A stretch of DNA of 64,000 bases from Flavobacteriales bacterium (lineage in GTDB: Bacteria; Bacteroidota; Bacteroidia; Flavobacteriales_F; PHOS-HE28). The notes under the pieces were generated by a model that was not told the DNA's origin, made no database searches, and saw only the letters and a list, made by a program, of their open reading frames with translations. The translations under genes were made by a program, and so were the position numbers. Within the stretch, counting starts at the first letter, position 1, and every line of letters starts with the position of its first letter. Shown piece after piece: positions 59,005-64,000 of the stretch. The DNA lies in assembly GCA_016712535.1 (NCBI GenBank), contig JADJQW010000002.1:620001-684000 (forward strand). Reading direction: 5' to 3'.

Positions 59005-61543
59005 ACTTACCACCCCGAGGTGATATCAGATTGGCGAACAACCGATAGGCTCCCGGTACCCCCGCCGGCAACTGCCGGAAGAAGCTGATGCCCGTATAGA
59101 TGAAGCGCCCTTTGCCATGGTCGCAGGTGATGAGGCCGCCGGAGAGCGCTTGTTCGCCCGGATCGTTCCACGCGATGAGCGGGGTGTACTTGTCGCCGAG
59201 ATCGCCGGCGAAGTAGAGGCCGCGTTCCTGCACCCAGCCGTCGAAGTCGGAGGCGGTGATCGCGTTCGGTGTGGTGAGCAGCGGGTGCTTGGGATTCAGG
59301 AAGGTGGGCGGCGCCTCTTCCACGGTCACGCGGTCGCGGGTGATCTTGAAAGGGTGGGGGCCGAGCGTGCTCGGGTCGATCTGGAAATCCTCCACACCGG
59401 AGACCGCGAAGCGCGGCGTGGTGTTGTACTGCACGATGAGCGTACCGCCTTCCTCTGCATACTTCAGCAGCAGCGGGTGCAGCTCCTTCATGCCCTTGGT
59501 GGCGTTGTAGGCGCGGATGCCGGTTACGATGGCGTCGTACTTCTTCAGTTCCTCCAGCTTCGCGGCGGAGGGCTCGATGAACTCCACGATGACCCCGAGC
59601 TGCTCCAAGGCCTGCGGCACATCGTCCCCCGCGCCTTTCACGTAGCCCACGCGCCTGGCGGTGGTCTTTACATCCAGCGGCACCAGCTTCACTTCGGCGG
59701 GCGTGTAGTAAACCTGCGGTAGGATGTGCGGGTAGTCGATCTCGTGCAGCGTGCGGTCGGCGGTGCCCTTGGGGCCGGTGAAGGCGAACTTCAGGCTACC
59801 CGGTTGAGCTTGTGCGGTCGGCTCAACGCTCACGGTAAAGCTGTTCCGTTCGTTGCGCTTGTTGATGGTGACGCCCATGTTCACAGAACCAGAGCTGTTC
59901 GCAGCGATGAGCCAGCCAAGGGGTGCCGAGACGGTAAGCTCACCACGCAAGCTGTCCGTCAGTGCTTCCACATCCACACTGATCATCTTGGGACCGCCTT
60001 TGGCGATAAGCACATCGCTCTTCGGGATCACCGAGGCCACAGGCGTGATGTACACCGGACGGATGCGTTCACCGGCCACGCGGTCGACCCAACGTTTCAG
60101 CGTGGTCGTGTTACTTGTAGCATAGGCTCGATCAGGATCATAGCGGAACTGGAAGGACAGGCTGTTCGGTATGGTCGGCTTGCCGATCAGCTTGGGATCA
60201 TTCACATGGTAAAGGGTGGAATGAGGTGTGCTCAGCCAGTAGGGTGCGTCCACCGCAAGTTGGCCAAGCTGGGAAGGCCAGTAGCGATACTGAAGAACTT
60301 GGTTGTGTTTCAGTGATCCCATAAACGGGCCAACGCTTCCCGATGCGAATACAGATAATGGAACATCGATGGGGTTTCTAACCAGTGCTCGCAGTGTTAC
60401 TGAGTCGGACTGCTGAGTAAGTGTCACGTAATGTTGCTCAGCGAGCATCTCGACCACCAGCCCGCTGCAATCCGCAATAAGATGATCCACTAGGAAGCGG
60501 ACATGTTCGATCCATGGGTCAACGCTGCTCGCCCATGTTTCCTTCAAAGCCCTCAGCCCGGCGACCGACCCTTCTGGACGAAGCGGGTTGAATGTGCCGA
60601 TTAGCTGTTGCAGAGCGGCTGCGGCGCCAACGCACTCAGGTAGCCGCCCCCACGTCATATCGATCCCCTCGAAGATGTCCTTCGTCTTGGGCCGGTCACC
60701 TTTCACCAACTTGAGGTACTCCAGCATCTCCCCCCGCGTTTCCGCCGCGCCGAAGCCCTGGCTCTTGTGCATGCTGCGGCTGCGCCCGGCGATCTCGGTG
60801 TAGCTCAGGCCCAGCAGCGGGTCGTAGCCGCCCACGTCCACGGTGAACCAGTCGGGGTCGTTCTTCGCGATGTCGGCCAGGTCCTTCTTCCACCAAGTGC
60901 TACCATTGAAGAAGAGGCGACGCGGCTGCCACACCTCCAGCCCTTGCTCCAGCTGCTCCGGAAAGGCCTTGGGGTCGCCGGCCAGGTCGAAAGCCTCCTC
61001 GGCGAGGATGGCGCTGGCCTCGTGATGGCCGTGCCCCGCGCTGCGGTCGGGCGCGAAGCGGGTGATGATGATGTCCGGCCGGAACATGCGGATCACGCGC
61101 ACCACATCGCTGAGCACTTCCTGCTTGCCCCACTTCGCGAAGCTCTCGGCGGCGTTCTTGCTGTAGCCGAAGTCCACCGCGCGGGTGAAGAACTGCTCGC
61201 CGCCATCGATGCGCCGCGCCTCCAGCAGCTCCTGCGTGCGGATGATGCCCAGCGCGTCGCCCAGCTCGGGACCGATGAGGTTCTGCCCACCGTCGCCGCG
61301 CGTGAGGCTGAGGTTGCCGGTGCGCACCTTCTTGCCGTTGGCCAGCCAGGCGATCAGGCGGGTGTTCTCGTCATCGGGATGCGCCACGATGTAGAGCACG
61401 CTGCCCAGCACGTTGAGCTTCTGCATGCGGTGCAGGATCTCGGCGGCGTGGGGCTGGGCGGGGGGGCGCTGGGCGAAAGATGAGAGCGAAAGACCGAGGA
61501 GCGCGCTGAGGGTAAGTCGTGAGCGGGAGAAGAAGAAGTGCAT
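59003..61543 (-). CDS. PIG-L family deacetylase with C-terminal GATase1-like domain
   Basis: 846 aa from ATG 61541-61543, giving a signal peptide (MHFFFSRSRLTLSALLGLSL region, ends SFAQ). The N-terminal ~250 residues are the LmbE/PIG-L zinc-dependent deacetylase with AHPDDE (54-59) and SAGHGHHEAS. A beta-rich middle and a GATase1-like domain (~640-830; VEFIEPSAAKLEELKKYDAIVTG and GGTLIVQYNTT) follow. Family knowledge: PIG-L enzymes deacetylate N-acetyl-sugars; the exported multidomain kind likely acts on glycans. DNA between ~60180 and 60600 has about 52% GC against over 60% on either side. Between DUF2911 and symporter. Confidence 0.88.
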   Translation of the reverse strand: MHFFFSRSRLTLSALLGLSLSSFAQRPPAQPHAAEILHRMQKLNVLGSVLYIVAHPDDENTRLIAWLANGKKVRTGNLSLTRGDGGQNLIGPELGDALGIIRTQELLEARRIDGGEQFFTRAVDFGYSKNAAESFAKWGKQEVLSDVVRVIRMFRPDIIITRFAPDRSAGHGHHEASAILAEEAFDLAGDPKAFPEQLEQGLEVWQPRRLFFNGSTWWKKDLADIAKNDPDWFTVDVGGYDPLLGLSYTEIAGRSRSMHKSQGFGAAETRGEMLEYLKLVKGDRPKTKDIFEGIDMTWGRLPECVGAAAALQQLIGTFNPLRPEGSVAGLRALKETWASSVDPWIEHVRFLVDHLIADCSGLVVEMLAEQHYVTLTQQSDSVTLRALVRNPIDVPLSVFASGSVGPFMGSLKHNQVLQYRYWPSQLGQLAVDAPYWLSTPHSTLYHVNDPKLIGKPTIPNSLSFQFRYDPDRAYATSNTTTLKRWVDRVAGERIRPVYITPVASVIPKSDVLIAKGGPKMISVDVEALTDSLRGELTVSAPLGWLIAANSSGSVNMGVTINKRNERNSFTVSVEPTAQAQPGSLKFAFTGPKGTADRTLHEIDYPHILPQVYYTPAEVKLVPLDVKTTARRVGYVKGAGDDVPQALEQLGVIVEFIEPSAAKLEELKKYDAIVTGIRAYNATKGMKELHPLLLKYAEEGGTLIVQYNTTPRFAVSGVEDFQIDPSTLGPHPFKITRDRVTVEEAPPTFLNPKHPLLTTPNAITASDFDGWVQERGLYFAGDLGDKYTPLIAWNDPGEQALSGGLITCDHGKGRFIYTGISFFRQLPAGVPGAYRLFANLISPRGGK

Positions 61544-61547
61544 GTGC

Positions 61548-61555
61548 CGAAGGTA
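61548..61555 (-). promoter_or_regulatory. Candidate -7 box (TACCTTCG) of the PIG-L gene
   Basis: Minus-strand TACCTTCG, 4 bp upstream of the PIG-L ATG and directly outside the four-helix element. It suggests near-leaderless transcription from a private promoter, separating PIG-L from the upstream DUF2911 gene. No -33. Confidence 0.3.
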
Positions 61556-61560
61556 GAAGG

Positions 61561-61607
61561 CTAATGCGCCATTGGCCGCTGGCTTCAGGCCATTGGCCAT
61601 TGACCGT
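61561..61607. repeat. Left arm: heptamer array (ATTGGCC-like) of four-helix element 2
   Basis: In 7-bp phase from 61571: ATTGGCC, GCTGGCT, TCAGGCC, ATTGGCC, ATTGACC. The 17 bases at 61568-61584 are exactly complementary to 62024-62040. Confidence 0.85.
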
Positions 61608-61649
61608 ACGGCGCGGTTTCCTCTCGATCTTCGTGGAAAGCACCCCGCT

Positions 61650-62003
61650 ATGCGCGACTTCAAGAAACTCGAGATCTGGCAGCTTGGGATGAACATCGTC
61701 GATCAGGTGTACACCTTGTTCGAGGAGGTTCCTTGGCAGAAGACGGGCAAGCTCCGTGATCAAGCCGAGCGTTCAGCCGTTTCCATCGCTTCGAACATCG
61801 CTGAGGGAAACTCACGGCGAAGTGAGAAGGACAAGTACCGATTCCACGAAATCGCATTGGGTTCGGCATTCGAACTCCAGACGCAGATCCTCATCGTTCA
61901 ACGCAGGAACTGGGTGCCGCAGGACCGGCTCTCGAAGCTCCTGGATGACATCGAACTGGAACAGAAGAAACTTGCCGCCTTCATGGGCATTCTGGGCTCT
62001 TGA
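61650..62003 (+). CDS. Four-helix-bundle protein (23S rRNA intervening-sequence/S23 family), second copy
   Basis: 117 aa from ATG 61650. Classic family sequence: FKKLEIWQLGMNIVDQVY, LRDQAERSAVSIASNIAEG, SEKDKYRFHEIALGSAFELQ, then helix 4 (LLDDIELEQKKLAAFMGI). It is the canonical subfamily, whereas 58585-58956 belongs to a divergent one; they share only a core pattern (QxxRS, E, F-H, EL). Encoded opposite to its neighbours and bracketed by ATTGGCC heptamer arms. Probably binds RNA or DNA (family knowledge); partner unknown. Confidence 0.92.
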   Translation: MRDFKKLEIWQLGMNIVDQVYTLFEEVPWQKTGKLRDQAERSAVSIASNIAEGNSRRSEKDKYRFHEIALGSAFELQTQILIVQRRNWVPQDRLSKLLDDIELEQKKLAAFMGILGS

Positions 62004-62009
62004 GCACGG

Positions 62010-62047
62010 GCTGATCGGCCAGCAGCCAGCGGCCAATGGCCAGAAGC
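62010..62047. repeat. Right arm: heptamer array (GGCCAAT-like) of four-helix element 2
   Basis: Read on the minus strand the units are TCTGGCC, ATTGGCC, GCTGGCT, GCTGGCC, GATCAGC. Contains 62024-62040, the perfect complement of 61568-61584. Confidence 0.85.
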
Positions 62048-62051
62048 GCGT

Positions 62052-63125
62052 TCACTCCTCCCACGCAGTAGTATCCACGCCCAGTTTCTTCAAGCACTTG
62101 ATCGAGTTCGCCTTCACACCTTCGGGCGGATTCATGCTCAGGCTCTTTTTGAAGGACTTGATCGCAGCCTCCTTGTTGCCGGCCATCATGTAGCCCTCTC
62201 CGAGGCTGTCATGCACATTCGGGTCCGTTGGGTGGCGCTTGGCGTTCAGCTCGAATAGGCGCACAGCCTCATCCAGCTTGCCCCCGTTGGCGAGTTGGTA
62301 AGCGTACGTGTTGAGTTGCGCGTTCGTGGCGCCATCGATCATGGCCTTGCGCAATGCCGCTGCTTCCGCGGTCTTGCCCTGCTCATCGAGCATCGTCGCC
62401 TTCAAGCTCTGATTCTCGAAGTTGGCCCCGCGCGCTATGCTGATGTCCACCCACTTCATTGCGCGCTCCGGCGCGATCTTCTGCTCGTGGCAGTAGTGCG
62501 CGGCCTCGTACCACACTTCCCAAGCGAATGCGCCGATTCCACGCAGTTGCTCGTCGATGCTCGCGAGGATGATCCCATTCACATCCACGCCGATGCGGAT
62601 CGGCACTTCGGCTTTCTCCCAACGCATCGTCAAGGTCGCCTCGTCCTTCTTCACATCCGCGAAGCCGAAGGTCACTAGCTCGGTCATCTCGCAGGTCCGC
62701 GGCAACACCTCCACGCGCAGGGCATCCTTCTCTTTATTGTAGAAGAACGAGCCCCAGGCGGTGTGGTCCTTGCTGAAGATGATGGTCCACTTGTCCTTAT
62801 TCGGGATGGCATGCAAGCCGTAAGTGCCTGCGGGAAGGGCCTGCCCTTCAATCGAGACATCGTGCGTGCAAGAGAATACCGTGTTCTCATTCGCTCCCAT
62901 GCGCCACACTTTGTCGAACGGCACCACTTCGCCCCAGATGCTGCGCCCATTCACCGCCGGTCGGCTATAAGCCACGGTGATGTCGGTGATGCCGATGCGC
63001 TGGGAGATGTTCGCGGCCTGGCTCTCTCGCGGAAGATCCAGCTGCGAGTATTGCGCGGGCATGCGGAAGGGGTATGCGCTAAGGAGCAGGCCGCAAATGA
63101 TGGCTTGTTGAATGCAGGCTTTCAT
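62052..63125 (-). CDS. DUF2911 protein with TPR-like C-terminus
   Basis: 357 aa. Signal peptide (~1-24), then DUF2911 (~30-190; VAYSRPAVNGRSIWG, VVPFDKVWRMGANENTVF, GTYGLHAIPNKDKWTIIF) and a helical C-terminal half (~190-350) with TPR-like repeats ending in a LGEGYMMAGNKEAAIKSFKK unit. Paralogue of 55774-56652 but longer. Minus strand, upstream of PIG-L, from which it is separated by four-helix element 2. Function unknown. Confidence 0.88.
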   Translation of the reverse strand: MKACIQQAIICGLLLSAYPFRMPAQYSQLDLPRESQAANISQRIGITDITVAYSRPAVNGRSIWGEVVPFDKVWRMGANENTVFSCTHDVSIEGQALPAGTYGLHAIPNKDKWTIIFSKDHTAWGSFFYNKEKDALRVEVLPRTCEMTELVTFGFADVKKDEATLTMRWEKAEVPIRIGVDVNGIILASIDEQLRGIGAFAWEVWYEAAHYCHEQKIAPERAMKWVDISIARGANFENQSLKATMLDEQGKTAEAAALRKAMIDGATNAQLNTYAYQLANGGKLDEAVRLFELNAKRHPTDPNVHDSLGEGYMMAGNKEAAIKSFKKSLSMNPPEGVKANSIKCLKKLGVDTTAWEE

Positions 63126-63152
63126 GTTCAGTAGGTATGCGGCCTGAAACTA

Positions 63153-63171
63153 GCCGCGCTCTTGGAGCGGC
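63153..63171 (-). terminator. Possible hairpin terminator of the partial membrane protein gene
   Basis: GCCGC/GCGGC with CTC/GAG inside (63153-63171), one bulge, followed on the minus strand by TAGTTTCAG. Weak T-run; it lies ~48 bp after the stop of the last gene. Confidence 0.3.
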
Positions 63172-63218
63172 ATGGCCGCAAGGGTGCGCACCGTGCAAAG
63201 CGTGACGGAGCGTGGGCT

Positions 63219-64000
63219 TTACCGCGGGAGGTAGATCACCGGATCGGCACCGGGCTGTATGGGCTCGTAATGCGCTTCGACCCATTCCACCACGGGCCCC
63301 AGGTAGGTCGCGGTGCTGTCGCGATCATGGATCACCACCACGGCGGGCATGTCCTGCTCGCATTGCGCGATCAATTGCGCGAGTTCCGCGTCGGTGCGGT
63401 CGCCGGGCCAATGGTAGCCCCAGCGTGTCGGATTGCGCCGGTCGGCGAGCACATAGTAGGCCGGATGGTAGGGCAGGGCGAGCAGGGCATCGCCGGGTGC
63501 GGAATGCTCCATGATCGAAGCCAGCACGGCATTGGTCTCAGCGGCGTCATTCTCGAAGATCCCCGCTTGTTCAGAGGTGATGGGTTGCGCATGGACTTCG
63601 GTCGGAGGCAACAGCATGTGCCATGCGATAATGAACATCGATGCGAAACCGATGGTTCCTGCTGCAGGGATGATGGGCTTCCACAGGGTGCGCTGTTCAG
63701 CCATTCCCAATGCACGCATAGCATACCCAGGCAACCACGCAAGCAGCACCAGCACGGGCGATAGCGTGAGCACGAGGTGTGCGAGATCGGAGCGCACCGT
63801 CACTTGCATATGGAAGAGCAAAGCCCAGCTCGTGAGGAACAACCCGATGGCCTCGCCTTCGCCATAGCCAGCACGTCGCCAGCGAATAGCGATCAGCGCC
63901 AAGCCCACCAATGCGAGCAAAGGACCGAAGCGGAAGGCGACGAAGGCCAACAGGCTTCCGGTGGGCCCTTCCTGATCCAGGTTCGGCATCGGCAACGCGC
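63219..64000 (-). CDS. Membrane protein, 5' partial (glycosyltransferase-like C-terminus)
   Basis: The frame stays open to the end of the window; about 260 residues are visible. Four or five hydrophobic helices (to about residue 125 of the visible part) are followed by a soluble tail with HPAYYVLADRRNPTRWGYHWPGD and VVVIHDRDSTATYLG. The ordering of helices then a soluble domain recalls C-terminal parts of GT-C/ArnT-type membrane glycosyltransferases. Without the N-terminus the call is tentative. Confidence 0.6.
   Translation of the reverse strand, partial: ALPMPNLDQEGPTGSLLAFVAFRFGPLLALVGLALIAIRWRRAGYGEGEAIGLFLTSWALLFHMQVTVRSDLAHLVLTLSPVLVLLAWLPGYAMRALGMAEQRTLWKPIIPAAGTIGFASMFIIAWHMLLPPTEVHAQPITSEQAGIFENDAAETNAVLASIMEHSAPGDALLALPYHPAYYVLADRRNPTRWGYHWPGDRTDAELAQLIAQCEQDMPAVVVIHDRDSTATYLGPVVEWVEAHYEPIQPGADPVIYLPR

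Larger units (their letters stand above)
61561..62047 (+). mobile_element. Heptamer-flanked four-helix-bundle element 2 (putative)
   Basis: About 487 bp, nearly the size of element 1, containing one gene on the opposite strand to its neighbours. Arms are inverted ATTGGCC-type 7-bp arrays, with a perfect 17-bp stem core. It fills the gap between DUF2911-TPR (stop at 62052-62054, ~5 bp from the arm) and the PIG-L start. No transposase or target duplication seen. Confidence 0.55.

Noticed and set aside
58524..62047. One composite transposon bounded by the two four-helix elements
   Set aside because: The arms of the two elements belong to different heptamer families and do not match each other, and the enclosed PIG-L gene shows no transposition function.

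Overview
The window looks like a chromosome segment of a high-GC Bacteroidota, most likely a Flavobacteriales-type lineage. The evidence is gliding-motility/type IX secretion (T9SS) proteins (two PorP/SprF proteins, CHU_C-type C-termini, a PorV-like barrel), several TonB-dependent receptors with carboxypeptidase-regulatory N-domains, DUF3127 and DUF2911 proteins, a short AtpC, and -7 boxes resembling TAnnTTTG. This taxonomic placement is inference from gene content. No phage, IS transposase, CRISPR array or rRNA was seen; there is one tRNA (Leu, anticodon UAG).

Layout. 1-4.6 kb: a surface-adhesin cassette (PKD/CHU_C protein, TPR-PD40 protein, PorP). 4.7-18.2 kb: housekeeping and membrane genes (ABC-F, a frameshifted GluQ-RS-like gene, a DUF4190-like lipoprotein, an outer-membrane receptor, an RRM protein, recG, YhhN family, pnuC, LRR protein, ribF). 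18.4-20.2 kb: atpD-atpC. 20.4-33.3 kb: a second adhesin cassette on the minus strand (giant 3250-aa protein with 31 repeats, PorP, OmpA). 33.6-38 kb: small secreted proteins and a TonB receptor. 38.1-47 kb: a TonB receptor, large T9SS-type secreted protein and PorV-like operon. 47.1-52 kb: greA, HIT, ruvC, flippase, a glycosyltransferase broken by an in-frame TAG, DUF3127 and flavin reductase. 52.1-56.7 kb: tRNA-Leu, tig-clpP-clpX and a DUF2911 protein. 56.7-63.1 kb: a co-directional trio (DUF2911-TPR, PIG-L deacetylase, Na+/solute symporter) whose two gaps each contain a four-helix-bundle gene. 63.2 kb to the end: a partial membrane protein.

Most unusual signal. Both four-helix-bundle genes (58585-58956 and 61650-62003) are bracketed by inverted arrays of 7-bp units, making two elements of about 480-490 bp. 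The two proteins are divergent and each has its own heptamer family (GAATGTA-like, AT-rich; ATTGGCC-like, GC-rich). A third family (GGTTGAA-like) forms gene-less inverted arrays elsewhere, for example a near-perfect 20-bp hairpin between atpD and atpC. Most arrays begin within a few bases of an upstream stop codon. This resembles the REP/RAYT arrangement or the 23S rRNA intervening-sequence hairpins, but with a four-helix protein and heptamer arms; I do not recognise it as a described system.

Other points worth a look are two apparently broken genes (GluQ-RS-like frameshift, glycosyltransferase amber codon), a Rieske-like lipoprotein lacking the histidine ligands, and a conserved cysteine pair in all 31 repeats of the giant adhesin.
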